A stretch of 21,287 bases of DNA from Oscillospiraceae bacterium (GCA_020866945.1 JAJBVW010000133.1:1-21287); one strand, 5' to 3'. Positions 1-7,767 are shown, counted from the stretch's first letter. Made by a program: numbers and translations. The notes: generated by a model not told the origin, from the letters alone.

Positions 1-585
1 CTGCTGTACAGGCCGGAGGTCAGTCCCCTCCGGGCCTCCACCATCACCGCCTATGTGGCCGTGGCGGTGTGCGACTGCATTGAGGCCGCCTGCGGCGTCC
101 GCCCCGGTATTAAGTGGACGAACGACATCGTTCTGGACGGGCGGAAGCTGGCCGGGATTCTCACAGAGCTGGCGGTGGAGGGAGAATCCGGGGCGCTGCA
201 ATACCTCATTACCGGCATTGGGGTCAACGCCAATCACGCCTCGGCGGATTTCCCACCAGAGGTGGCCCCCCTGGCCGTCAGCCTGGCGGAGCATTTGGGC
301 CGTCCCGTAGACCGGGGCTGCCTGTGCGGGGAGATGATCAACGCCCTGGGGGAGATGTACCCCCATTGGCTTGCCGGGACGGGGGATTACTTCCAGCGCT
401 ACCGGGAAAGCTGCCTGACCCTGGGGAAGCCGGTGCGGCTCCTGCGCCCGAACGGCACAAGGGAGGCCTTCGCCGAGGACATCGACCAGGACTTCGGCCT
501 GATCGTCCGCTATCCCGACGGCACCCGCGAGACCGTCACCGCCGGGGAGGTCTCCGTCCGGGGCCTGTTTGGGTATATGGATTAA
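1..585 (+). CDS. birA: Biotin--[acetyl-CoA-carboxylase] ligase, 3' part (5' end outside window)
   Basis: This is the C-terminal 194 residues of a BirA-type biotin protein ligase, open from the first base of the window in frame 1. The family makes biotinyl-5'-AMP and transfers biotin to a lysine of biotin carboxyl carrier proteins in the cytoplasm. Fragment residues 38-54 contain KWTNDIVLDGRKLAGIL, the KWPND...KxxGIL signature of the biotin/ATP site, with Thr where Pro is usual. The segment TGIGVNANH follows, then a C-terminal SH3-like domain (about 135-194) with the typical GxVRY-like strand pattern. The start and any N-terminal DNA-binding domain lie upstream, so it cannot be judged whether this is the regulatory (class II) or short (class I) form. 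The family call is firm. Confidence 0.93.
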   Translation: MLYRPEVSPLRASTITAYVAVAVCDCIEAACGVRPGIKWTNDIVLDGRKLAGILTELAVEGESGALQYLITGIGVNANHASADFPPEVAPLAVSLAEHLGRPVDRGCLCGEMINALGEMYPHWLAGTGDYFQRYRESCLTLGKPVRLLRPNGTREAFAEDIDQDFGLIVRYPDGTRETVTAGEVSVRGLFGYMD

Positions 586-598
586 GTCCTGCTTTCCG

Positions 599-627
599 TT
601 GCCGGCGGCGGGAATTTCTGGTATAGT
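599..627 (+). promoter_or_regulatory. Promoter of the amidohydrolase gene
   Basis: TTGCCG (599-604) and TATAGT (622-627) are separated by 17 bases, 41 bases ahead of the amidohydrolase start. A second TATAGT follows directly at 629-634. The promoter suggests that the deaminase gene is transcribed separately from birA. Prediction from sequence only. Confidence 0.55.
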
Positions 628-667
628 GGTATAGTCGATTTAACTTTCCTACAGGAGGAGCTTTGTC

Positions 668-2029
668 ATGGGAACCTTGCTTGTGAAAAATATCAGCCGA
701 CTTGTGACCTGCGACGATGGGGATCAGGTACTGGAGGATGCGTGCCTGCTGGCCAGGGACGGAGTAATTGCCTATATCGGCCCGGAGACGGAGGAACTGG
801 CGGGGGACGAGGTCATCGACGCCGCCCACATGGTCATGTATCCCGGCCTTATCAACACGCATCACCATCTGTACCAGACCTTCAGCCGGAACCTGCCCCA
901 GGTGCAGAATATGGAGCTGTTTCCCTGGCTGACGACCCTGTATGAAATTTGGAAAAACGTGGACGGGGAGACGGCCTATTACAGCTCCCTCACCGGCATG
1001 GGGGAGCTGCTGAAAAACGGCTGCACCACCTGCCTTGACCACCACTACGTCTTTCCTCAGGGCAGGGAAGGAATTTTAGAGGCCCAATTCGCCGCAGCGG
1101 ACGCCCTGGGCCTGCGCCTTCACGCCACGCGAGGCAGCATGGATTTAAGCAAAAAGGACGGCGGCCTGCCCCCGGACAGCGTGGTGCAGACCGTGGACGA
1201 GATTCTGGCCGACTCCCAAAGGGCGGTGGAGACCTTTCACGACGACAGTCCCTATGCCATGCATCAGGTGGCCCTGGCCCCCTGCTCCCCCTTCAGTGTC
1301 ACCGGGGAGCTGCTGCGCCAGTCGGCAATCCTTGCCCGGCAGATGCACGTCCGGCTGCACACCCACCTGGCGGAGACGCTGGACGAGGAGCGGTTCACCC
1401 TGGAAAAATTCCATATGCGGCCCCTGGAATATATGGCGAGTCTGGGGTGGACGGGGCCGGATGTGTGGTACGCCCATGGCATACACTTTACCAATGAGGA
1501 GCTGCGGTTTCTGGCCGAAACCGGCACCGGCGTTGCCCACTGCCCGGTGTCCAATATGAAGCCCTCCAACTGCGGCGCTAAGGTTCCGCAACTGCTGGCC
1601 CTGGGCGTTCCCGTGGGCATGGGGGTGGATGGCTCCGCCAGCAACGACGGGTCGAACCTGCTGGAGGAGCTGCGGGTGGCCTACCTGCTCCATCGGCTCC
1701 AATGGAGCCAGAACGCCCCCAGCGGCTACGACCTGCTGAAGGTCGCCACCCGTGGCGGTGCCAGGCTCCTGGGCCGGGAAAAATTAGGCTCTCTCGCCGT
1801 GGGCCAGGCCGCCGATTTCTTCCTGGTGGATTTGAACCGTCTGGAGTTGGTGGGCGCGCAGTTCGATGTGAAATCCATGCTCTGCACCGTGGGCCTGAAG
1901 GGCGCCGTGGACTATACCGTCTGCAACGGCAAAATCGTGGTAGATCACGGCCAGCTGACCGGCATAGACGAGCCGGCGACGGTGGAAAAGGCCAACGCTG
2001 CCGTGAAGCGGTATCTTGGTGAGCTGTAA
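668..2029 (+). CDS. 8-oxoguanine deaminase-type amidohydrolase
   Basis: This 453-residue protein belongs to the amidohydrolase superfamily (ATZ/TRZ, cytosine-deaminase-like group). It shows the metal-site motifs in order: NTHHHLYQT (His65 and His67), HTHLAETLDEE (His231, His233, Glu236), AHGIHF (His270, His273) and GVDGSASND (Asp321). The wording of these motifs, plus FPWLTTLYEIW, GCTTCLDHHY and the ALAPCSPFSV segment, matches the 8-oxoguanine deaminases characterised in Pseudomonas much better than chlorohydrolases or guanine deaminases. That enzyme turns 8-oxoguanine into uric acid and ammonia, for salvage or removal of oxidised purine. The start is set by AGGAGG at 653-658. No purine genes lie beside it. 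A hydroxyatrazine-type or other aminohydrolase is the main alternative. Confidence 0.85.
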   Translation: MGTLLVKNISRLVTCDDGDQVLEDACLLARDGVIAYIGPETEELAGDEVIDAAHMVMYPGLINTHHHLYQTFSRNLPQVQNMELFPWLTTLYEIWKNVDGETAYYSSLTGMGELLKNGCTTCLDHHYVFPQGREGILEAQFAAADALGLRLHATRGSMDLSKKDGGLPPDSVVQTVDEILADSQRAVETFHDDSPYAMHQVALAPCSPFSVTGELLRQSAILARQMHVRLHTHLAETLDEERFTLEKFHMRPLEYMASLGWTGPDVWYAHGIHFTNEELRFLAETGTGVAHCPVSNMKPSNCGAKVPQLLALGVPVGMGVDGSASNDGSNLLEELRVAYLLHRLQWSQNAPSGYDLLKVATRGGARLLGREKLGSLAVGQAADFFLVDLNRLELVGAQFDVKSMLCTVGLKGAVDYTVCNGKIVVDHGQLTGIDEPATVEKANAAVKRYLGEL

Positions 2030-2045
2030 CAGGGAACGGGGCTTT

Positions 2046-2258
2046 TTAGCGGAGCGTCATATCATCGGACAGGCCGAGAATATAGTCAGTGCTGACGTGA
2101 TAATATTGGGCCAGCTGTATCACTGCCCAGACGGGGATTTCGTTGATTCCCTTTTCATATCGGCGGTATACCTCCCGCTTGCAGTGCAATATGTCCGCGA
2201 TTTCCTGCTGAGTCTTGTCCGCATCTGTTCGCAGATCCTCCAGACGCTGAAAATACAT
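2046..2258 (-). CDS. Small XRE-family helix-turn-helix repressor
   Basis: The protein is about 70 residues and is almost entirely one Cro/CI-type helix-turn-helix domain. The segment TQQEIADILHCKREVYRRYE is the turn and recognition helix, and the end VSTDYILGLSDD is the typical last helix of this family. No ligand or oligomerisation domain is present, so it is likely a simple dimeric repressor. The start at 2258 is preferred because AGAGGTGAT lies 6 bases upstream. ATG at 2264 and GTG at 2267 overlap that ribosome binding site and are less likely. The gene is divergent from the 53-residue gene at 2345, and two inverted repeats lie between them. Its 3' end meets the amidohydrolase stop with only 16 bases between and no hairpin. 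Confidence 0.88.
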   Translation of the reverse strand: MYFQRLEDLRTDADKTQQEIADILHCKREVYRRYEKGINEIPVWAVIQLAQYYHVSTDYILGLSDDMTLR

Positions 2259-2277
2259 AGCCATCACCTCTGGTGAT

Positions 2278-2326
2278 GCTACTATTTTGTAGCTTTTCTT
2301 ATGGGAATATGCTACAATTTAGTGGC
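2278..2326. promoter_or_regulatory. Paired inverted repeats, probable XRE operator in a divergent promoter
   Basis: Two 16-base dyads, GCTACTATTTTGTAGC (2278-2293) and GCTACAATTTAGTGGC (2311-2326), fit one consensus, GCTACWATTTWGTRGC. Their starts are 33 bases apart, about three helical turns, so dimers would sit on the same face of the DNA. The right dyad overlaps an extended -10 element, TGCTACAAT (2310-2318), that would drive the 53-residue gene. The left dyad lies just upstream of the regulator start. This fits autoregulation plus repression of the divergent gene by the XRE protein, but binding is inferred. Confidence 0.65.
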
Positions 2327-2344
2327 AAAAGGAGGCGATGACCG

Positions 2345-2506
2345 ATGGCGGATTATCAGAAAATGTATTATATCATGTGCAGTGCCGCATCGGAGGCTTT
2401 GGATATGCTGCCTGCGGTGGCGGAAAATGAAAGCGTCCGCGGTGTTCTCCAACTGGCTTTGCTGGAAGCGGAGGAGATCTATCTTTCAGCGGAAAAGAAC
2501 GAATAG
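2345..2506 (+). CDS. 53-residue small protein divergent from XRE repressor
   Basis: ATG at 2345 follows GGAGG (2331-2335) and gives a 53-residue protein ending in TAG. It begins MADYQKMYYIMCSAASEALD, continues with LPAVAENESVRGVLQLALL and ends EAEEIYLSAEKNE. It is predicted all-helical, acidic, cytosolic, with no signal or membrane segment. Small proteins with this pattern (MADYxKMY at the front, an EAEEIYLS-like end) recur in clostridial genomes, often next to XRE regulators in mobile-element remnants; this is from memory and the function is unknown. It could be a partner of the repressor, an antirepressor or a structural helper. The divergent dyads suggest it is the regulator's target. The terminator stem at 2542 follows it, although that stem's T-tract is better placed for the opposite strand. 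Confidence 0.75.
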   Translation: MADYQKMYYIMCSAASEALDMLPAVAENESVRGVLQLALLEAEEIYLSAEKNE

Positions 2507-2531
2507 CGCAAACATAGCAGATGGTGTCTTC

Positions 2532-2567
2532 AAAAAACGAACCCCCTGCGGCATTTGCCGCAGGGGG
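2532..2567 (-). terminator. Rho-independent terminator of the surface-protein gene
   Basis: An 11-bp perfect stem, CCCCCTGCGGC (2542-2552) with GCCGCAGGGGG (2557-2567), has a 4-base loop. On the minus strand it is followed by TTCGTTTTTTG, a good T-tract, so it terminates the gene ending at 2600. It may also stop the 53-residue gene from the other side. Confidence 0.85.
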
Positions 2568-2599
2568 CTGCTTATTGCTTGGGATTATTTTCCGCTTTC

Positions 2600-5500
2600 T
2601 CAGGCCAGCGGGGTCAGGACGATTTCGCCCTCGTAGGTGCCGGCGGTGATTTCGGTCTCCACGCCGTCCACGGTCATGGTGGCGTTGATGACGGCGCCGT
2701 CCTCGATGGTCAGGGAGTCGATGGTGGTCTCCTCGGTGACGGTCCAGGAGGAGGTCGCGTCAAAGGACAGGGCGCAAACGCCGGTATCGTCGGCATACTT
2801 GACGCAGCCGGTCCACTCGGAATTGATGAACGTGGCGTTGATCTCGTTCACAGCGCCTGCGGTGGTGCCAGGCTCGGAGCCGTCGCAGGGGACGGACAGA
2901 TAGAAGTCGCCCACCAGCTCGCAGGTCTCGTCAGACTCGCCGGTCAGATCCCAGCAGGTCGAGGAGTTCTCATTTGTGAAGGTCAGGTTGGCCACGCCGC
3001 CGTTTTCCACGGAGACAAGCAGGTTGTCGGCGGGGGTGTATTCGGTCTGCTCGGCCTCGCTCAGGCTGAGATACCACTCGGACTCGGGGCCGTAGTAGGT
3101 GTAGTTGTCGTTTATCAGCAGGGTGGAATCCACGCTGATGGGGGCCTGGGAGCCGGTTACATAGATGACCGCGAACTTGTTGCCGCCGGAATGACCGGGG
3201 GTCAGGGAGCGGTCAACGAACCACCACAGCAGGCTGCCGGAGTTATATTTGTCGGTGTTCGCGGGGTCAACGAACAGCACCATGGTGCTGGACATATCGA
3301 AGGAGATGGAGCCGTCCACCATAATGGCCTGATACAGCGCCTCATCAGCGCGGGTCAGGTATTCCACATAGGTCTCGCTGTCCTCGTCCCATGCCTCGAT
3401 GCCGGCGGCCTCACCGTAGGCCTCTATCATCTCGTCGGGGCTGCCCACGGGATAGGCGGCCTCAAAGTCCTCCGCGTCGAAATAGGCGGACACGCGGGAG
3501 TTTACAACCCACAGGCCGGAGTTCTCGGTGCTGGAGTCGGTGGAGGCACGGGTCTTCAGACCCTGAGGCCCCTGGAGCCGGCAGTTGAAGGCGTAGGCGT
3601 AGCCGGAGGAGGCGGAGCACAGGCCCGCGTCCTGCATGGAGGTGCAGGTGGAGTTATAGAGGTACACCCAGGACTCGTTGGAGCCGATGGTGTAAACGCC
3701 GGCGGAGCGCAGGCCGTAGCTCTTGGTGACGACCTTGTTCGCGACGATAACGCCGCCGCCGGAGTCGGTGGCGAGACAGGTGCCGGCGTCCATGCCGGTG
3801 ACGATAACGGTCACGTCGTCGTCATGCTCGGTCAGGGTGAGGTAGTTGTTCCCCTCCTCGTCCTGCTCCATGCCGGCCAGGCTGTAATCGGGGATTTCCT
3901 CCACCTGGGGGTCAGTGATGTTGATGACGCCGTCCTCGTCAATGAGGTTGGTGCCGTCGGTGTTAATGAGGATCTGGCCGCCCAGGGAGCAATAAGGCCC
4001 GTGGCCGCAGCTCTCGCAGGAGAAGTAGTCGCCGCCCTCAATGACGAGCTGGCCCTGGCCGGTGGCGTAAACGGAGTTGGCCTCGCCAAGAACGTGGGTC
4101 TGGTTCAGCACAAGACGGGTGGTGGTTCCCTCCTCCAGAATGTCGGAGGTGGTGAGCTTCTCGCCGGTGCCGCCGTTCACATGAATCTGGGAGCCGTTGC
4201 CGAAGAAGTTCAGGCACTCAGAGGGGCCTGTGCCGTGCTGGGAACCCCAGGCGGTGAACTCGGTGACGGTATAGGTGCCGACGCCCTCAGCCATCAGGCA
4301 GGCCTCGTTGGTGCCGCCGTTTATCTGGACATAGTCGTTGATGGGGCTGTCGGAGCCGTCGCCGGTGTCCACCAGCTTATAGAGATAGCAGGCGTTGAAG
4401 CCGGAGGAGCCGCCGAAGCCCAGGCTCTCCGCCGTCAGCGTGATCTCCGCAGCCAGGGATTCTGCGGAAGCCTCGCCGGAGGCGCTTGTCTCGCCGCTGG
4501 CCTCGCCGGAGGACTCCCCGGAGCCGCCGCCCATGGAGGAGCTGCCGCTGGAGCCATAGACCCAGAGCTTGATGAGGTCATAGTCCTGACCATAGACCCA
4601 GCCGTCGGTCTCGTAGTAGTAGTTGATGGCCTCTGCCTTGGTGGTGAAGGTGGAGTCCTGATTGCACTCGATCATGATGTAGAGTTGGCCCTCGTAGACA
4701 TAGTAGTCGCCGGTGCAGATACCCAGGGCGTTTTCATAGTCGGAGGTGCTGGTGTAGCCGGCGTAGTATACGTCGTCCGGCAGCTCCACGCCATCGGCCA
4801 CCGCGCCGTCCAGGATGTCGATGACCTGCTCGGTCTCCGCCTCGGAGAAATCGCGATCCTCGGTCTCGCCCTCGGCCAGCGGCTCGAACTCCACGAGTAC
4901 GGCAGAGCCGTCGGTCAGGTTAGACAGGTCGTATGTGACCTTGGCGGAGGTGGTCTTGGTGTCATAGGCGGTGATTTCCCCGTCTACTGTGACAGAGGCA
5001 ATCTTGTAGTTTTCCGCAGACTCAATCATAATCTCCACGGAGAAGCCGCCCTCGGTCATGGCGGTGGGGACGTAGTAGGTGCCCTCCGGGGTGACATAGC
5101 CGCCCTCGCTGCCGGAGATGGTGAAGGCCACTGTGTTCTCCTCGGCGTCGATGATGGTCTTGCCGCTGACCTCTGCCGCGGCGCTGTCCGCAAAGGCATA
5201 CAGCGCGCCGCCGCAGCTAGACCAGGAGCCGGCCGTCACGTCCGTGACGGAGGCGGGGATGGACCAGCCAACGGTGTCGTTGAAGTCATAGGTGGAGATG
5301 GCGGAAATGGTCTCCAGCCCCTCAGGGTAAAGAACATAGTTGCCGCTGTTTTTGTTGTTCGACATGACATTTTGCGTGCCTGTGCCGAACTGCACCACCT
5401 GCGCGCCCCCCAGCTCCCCGGGGATGAACACCGCCATGGTGGATTTCACTGTGTCCGGCGCGGAGACGATGACTGCGCCGCCGTCGTCGTTGATGTAGTA

Positions 5501-5605
5501 CTCCCAGCCGCCCTGCGTCTGGATGTCGTCCTCCGCCGCGAAGGCGAAGCATCCCAGAGAGAGCATCATAGCCGCTGCAAGCACCAGGGCAAGGATTTTC
5601 TTCAT
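2600..5605 (-). CDS. Large secreted beta-rich surface protein with BspA-like N-terminal part
   Basis: The protein is 1001 residues. The start at 5605 gives a Sec signal peptide (MKKILALVLAAAMMLSLG, cleavage near AFA-AE at about 23/24), with AAAGGAATG upstream; an upstream in-frame start lacks this logic. Residues about 58-150 resemble degenerate BspA-type leucine-rich repeats (YPEGLETIS, IPASVTDVT, ALYAFADSAAAEV). A low-complexity Ser/Gly/Glu linker at 351-383 separates them from a long C-terminal part (about 385-1001) with short strand-turn repeats rich in Gly, Asn, Thr and Asp, as in right-handed beta-helix adhesins. The mature chain is acidic and carries 18 cysteines, including CESCGHGPYC at 530-539. 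No LPxTG motif, SLH domain or C-terminal membrane anchor is seen. An adhesin or glycan-binding role is a guess; no enzyme motif was recognised. Confidence 0.82.
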   Translation of the reverse strand: MKKILALVLAAAMMLSLGCFAFAAEDDIQTQGGWEYYINDDGGAVIVSAPDTVKSTMAVFIPGELGGAQVVQFGTGTQNVMSNNKNSGNYVLYPEGLETISAISTYDFNDTVGWSIPASVTDVTAGSWSSCGGALYAFADSAAAEVSGKTIIDAEENTVAFTISGSEGGYVTPEGTYYVPTAMTEGGFSVEIMIESAENYKIASVTVDGEITAYDTKTTSAKVTYDLSNLTDGSAVLVEFEPLAEGETEDRDFSEAETEQVIDILDGAVADGVELPDDVYYAGYTSTSDYENALGICTGDYYVYEGQLYIMIECNQDSTFTTKAEAINYYYETDGWVYGQDYDLIKLWVYGSSGSSSMGGGSGESSGEASGETSASGEASAESLAAEITLTAESLGFGGSSGFNACYLYKLVDTGDGSDSPINDYVQINGGTNEACLMAEGVGTYTVTEFTAWGSQHGTGPSECLNFFGNGSQIHVNGGTGEKLTTSDILEEGTTTRLVLNQTHVLGEANSVYATGQGQLVIEGGDYFSCESCGHGPYCSLGGQILINTDGTNLIDEDGVINITDPQVEEIPDYSLAGMEQDEEGNNYLTLTEHDDDVTVIVTGMDAGTCLATDSGGGVIVANKVVTKSYGLRSAGVYTIGSNESWVYLYNSTCTSMQDAGLCSASSGYAYAFNCRLQGPQGLKTRASTDSSTENSGLWVVNSRVSAYFDAEDFEAAYPVGSPDEMIEAYGEAAGIEAWDEDSETYVEYLTRADEALYQAIMVDGSISFDMSSTMVLFVDPANTDKYNSGSLLWWFVDRSLTPGHSGGNKFAVIYVTGSQAPISVDSTLLINDNYTYYGPESEWYLSLSEAEQTEYTPADNLLVSVENGGVANLTFTNENSSTCWDLTGESDETCELVGDFYLSVPCDGSEPGTTAGAVNEINATFINSEWTGCVKYADDTGVCALSFDATSSWTVTEETTIDSLTIEDGAVINATMTVDGVETEITAGTYEGEIVLTPLA

Positions 5606-5687
5606 ACTTTCATTCCTTTCGATTTCTCCAAAACACGTTTTCTGCTCAGCAAGTGTGAACAAGATATTAATGTTTGGTAATAAAATA

Positions 5688-5717
5688 AATATATCACAGA
5701 TAATGGGTGCAAATCAA
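5688..5717 (-). promoter_or_regulatory. Candidate promoter of the surface-protein gene
   Basis: On the minus strand TTGATT (5717-5712) and TATATT (5693-5688) are 18 bases apart in an AT-rich gap, giving a leader of about 80 bases before the start at 5605. Confidence 0.45.
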
Positions 5718-5729
5718 GCCCTTTGGTGG

Positions 5730-5743
5730 TATAATACTATAAT
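5730..5743 (+). promoter_or_regulatory. Possible -10 elements for the 5842 gene pair
   Basis: Two overlapping-register TATAAT hexamers lie at 5730-5735 and 5738-5743. Neither has a good -35 at 17 bases, so the promoter of the small gene pair is only tentatively placed here. Confidence 0.3.
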
Positions 5744-5841
5744 ATTCTTATTGTTTATTATGAATTGAGACGTTTTTCCCAAGCTATGGGGACAAAAACA
5801 GGAAAAAATATCAAAAACAGCTGAACCAAGGAGGAATTTTC

Positions 5842-6204
5842 ATGAGCAGTGGCGCGATTTTGAGCTTTGGGCTGGGCATTGCCGGGCCGGCGGCGCTGCT
5901 GATAGCCTGCGTGTTTGAATTTATGGGCCGGCGGATGTCGAGAAATCCCCGGCACGACAAGGATAAGCTGGCAAAGCGGCAGCACTGGGCAGACGTGTGT
6001 CTGGTATGCGCGTGGTTGTTTCTGGCGGCGGCGTACCTGTGCTTCAGCTATCTGACGGGCGACGCGGCCGTCTGGCAGACGGCCTTTGAAAGCTGGATGA
6101 CCATTATGCGGTTCGCTCTGCTGGCGCTGGATATTGTTTATCTTTATCTGCGGCGGGCCAGACCCCGCCCCGCCGGAAAGAAAAAACGGTTTTGGGAGAT
6201 ATGA
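5842..6204 (+). CDS. Small integral membrane protein of unknown function
   Basis: This 120-residue protein was not assigned to a family. It starts after a strong AAGGAGGA at 5828-5835. Three hydrophobic segments are visible at about residues 5-27, 48-72 and 82-104. A basic loop (RRMSRNPRHDKDKLAKRQ) lies between the first two, and the C-terminal tail is strongly basic (RRARPRPAGKKKRFWEI). By the positive-inside rule the loop and the C-terminal tail are probably cytoplasmic. The next gene starts 4 bases after its stop, so the two are probably cotranscribed up to the terminator at 6483. No catalytic or transport motif is seen. Confidence 0.75.
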   Translation: MSSGAILSFGLGIAGPAALLIACVFEFMGRRMSRNPRHDKDKLAKRQHWADVCLVCAWLFLAAAYLCFSYLTGDAAVWQTAFESWMTIMRFALLALDIVYLYLRRARPRPAGKKKRFWEI

Positions 6205-6208
6205 TTTT

Positions 6209-6466
6209 ATGATAGAACTGAAGCTATATGTAAGCGAGGTGGATTATGAGGCTGCCATCCAGCTGCTCACCGGCGGCGGCATGGCCGGCTCCGCCGCAGC
6301 CGTGGCCGCGCGCGTCCTTCCCGACGGCGCGAAGGAGGAGCTGGCCGCCAAATACATAAACGCCAGCGCCTCCAAGCTCCAGACCATGCTGGAGCAGGCC
6401 GCCGCCTCTAAGGGCGTCCATATGAAGCTGTCCGGCGCCCAGGCCGCCGTGGTCAGATTTAATTGA
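6209..6466 (+). CDS. 85-residue alanine-rich protein of unknown function
   Basis: ATG at 6209 follows GGGAGAT (6194-6200) and lies 4 bases beyond the stop of the membrane-protein gene, so translational coupling is likely. The product begins MIELKLYVSEVDYEAAIQLL, then has a Gly/Ala-rich stretch (TGGGMAGSAAAVAARVLP) and a helical C-terminal half with ASKLQTMLEQAAASKGVHMK. There is no signal peptide and no convincing membrane helix, so it is likely cytosolic. An earlier in-frame start inside the upstream gene is less likely because it has no matching ribosome binding site. Function not recognised; pairing with the membrane protein is the only clue. Confidence 0.75.
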   Translation: MIELKLYVSEVDYEAAIQLLTGGGMAGSAAAVAARVLPDGAKEELAAKYINASASKLQTMLEQAAASKGVHMKLSGAQAAVVRFN

Positions 6467-6482
6467 CTCATTAACAAAAAAT

Positions 6483-6519
6483 CGCCCCGCTATCTTCTGA
6501 TAGCGAGGCGGTGTTTTTT
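6483..6519. terminator. Bidirectional terminator between convergent genes
   Basis: The hairpin CGCCCCGCTATC / GATAGCGAGGCG has one mismatch (C-A) and a TTCT loop (6483-6510). It is followed by GTGTTTTTT on the plus strand and ATTTTTTG on the minus strand. It serves both the 6209 gene and the foldase gene ending at 6535. Confidence 0.85.
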
Positions 6520-6534
6520 GTGGTGCGATATGGC

Positions 6535-7767
6535 TTACAGCTCAAAAATAGCTGCAAGCTCCATGGTGTCGGTGCCGAAGCCGTCGTTCCACACGGCGTT
6601 GTTCTGGGCGGTGGTGGTATATGCGTCCAGGAGCGCGGTGAAGGTGTCGCTCGCAATATAGTAGCGGAGAGAGTAGGAGCCATAGGTGGTGCTAACGGTG
6701 TAGGTCGCGTCCGCATCTACGGGGATGCGCAGGATGATATGGTAGCCATAGCTGGACTCCACGATCTCGCTGAGCTGGTATTCCTCCAGCGCCTCCACGG
6801 CGTCCTCAAATTCCTCGACCATCTCGCCCTCGGCGAAGATGTAGCCATCGGGGTAATAGGCGTAGCCGGTGTCCTCGGTGTATTCCGCCGTCAGCTCGTC
6901 AAACAGGGCGATCATCTCGTCCTGATCCTCCACAGCAGTGAGCTGGGCGTAAAGTTCCTCGATGGTGGCCTCCTTCTCGGCAATCTCCTCATCAGTCAGG
7001 GCCTCACCGGTGCTGGAATCCACGGTCATAAGAAGGATATGCTTCGCGGCCATCAGGCCGTTTTGCTCCACGTAGGCGGCGACCTCCTCATCGGTGACGC
7101 GGGAGCCGTCCTCGCCATAGAGATAGAGGAACAAATCCTCGTCCAGATACTGAATCTTGTTTAGGTAGTTATAGAGGTCTAGATCCATGAACTGCTCGGC
7201 CAGATATTCCTCAAAGGCGGCAATCTCCTCGTCGGTGACCTCGCCGTCCCCGTCCCCGGCGTAGGTGTCCACGTCGGACTGATAGGTGCTCTCCATCAGC
7301 TCCTCGTCCTCCTCGTCCAGGGTGACGCCGTAGTCCTCAGCCATGGCCTCTACCGCCCGGTACTGGGAGACAGCGCTCTGCGCGTTGAGGATGACCACCT
7401 CTGCGTTGGTATAGGAGGAGGACAGCTCATAGGCGTCCCAGCCGGAGAGCGTTACGCCATAGCTGGCGGCCAGGTACTGCACATAAGAGGTGTAGTAGTT
7501 CAGCCAATAGTAATACTCCCGCCAGGTCACGTCAGAGCCGTTTACGGTTCCCACGATTTCATCCGCGTCAAAGGCGGCGTAGCCCTGGGCCTCGACGGCG
7601 GTGTCGGTGTCGGCCTCTTCGTCATCGGTGGGGACGGAGGCGTCCGGTTCCGTTGTGGCAGAGGCTGTGTCGTCCTCTGAATATGTCTCGATTTTACTGC
7701 TGCTGCATCCGGCCATGGCGAATATCATGCACAGGCAGAGCGCAAGCGCTATGAGCTTTTTTGTCAT
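6535..7767 (-). CDS. PrsA/SurA-type peptidyl-prolyl cis-trans isomerase lipoprotein
   Basis: The 410-residue protein has a lipoprotein signal peptide with lipobox MAGC (Cys21), then an acidic Ser/Thr/Asp linker to about residue 62. An N-terminal SurA/PrsA-like helical domain begins with IVGTVNGSDVTWREYYYWLN (71-90). A parvulin-type isomerase domain at about 240-350 carries AAKHILLM, then YAYYPDGYIFAEGEMVEEFEDAV and SSYGYHIILRI, the usual first strand, middle loop and last strand of parvulins. It would sit on the outer face of the cell membrane and help exported proteins fold. It is unusually rich in Tyr, Asp and Glu. AAAGGAG lies 6-12 bases upstream of the start. The large secreted protein nearby is a plausible type of client. 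Enzymatic activity is not guaranteed. Confidence 0.87.
   Translation of the reverse strand: MTKKLIALALCLCMIFAMAGCSSSKIETYSEDDTASATTEPDASVPTDDEEADTDTAVEAQGYAAFDADEIVGTVNGSDVTWREYYYWLNYYTSYVQYLAASYGVTLSGWDAYELSSSYTNAEVVILNAQSAVSQYRAVEAMAEDYGVTLDEEDEELMESTYQSDVDTYAGDGDGEVTDEEIAAFEEYLAEQFMDLDLYNYLNKIQYLDEDLFLYLYGEDGSRVTDEEVAAYVEQNGLMAAKHILLMTVDSSTGEALTDEEIAEKEATIEELYAQLTAVEDQDEMIALFDELTAEYTEDTGYAYYPDGYIFAEGEMVEEFEDAVEALEEYQLSEIVESSYGYHIILRIPVDADATYTVSTTYGSYSLRYYIASDTFTALLDAYTTTAQNNAVWNDGFGTDTMELAAIFEL

Noticed and set aside
2046..2506. A classical toxin-antitoxin pair
   Set aside because: The two genes are divergent, not in one operon, and the 53-residue protein has no toxin motif; a repressor-target pair is simpler.
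2555..5680. A very long open frame (over 1000 codons) on the plus strand, opposite the surface-protein gene
   Set aside because: It is the shadow of a strongly biased minus-strand gene. Its protein is a monotonous Gly/Val/Ala/His-rich chain with no start signal, while the minus frame has a signal peptide, ribosome binding site and terminator.
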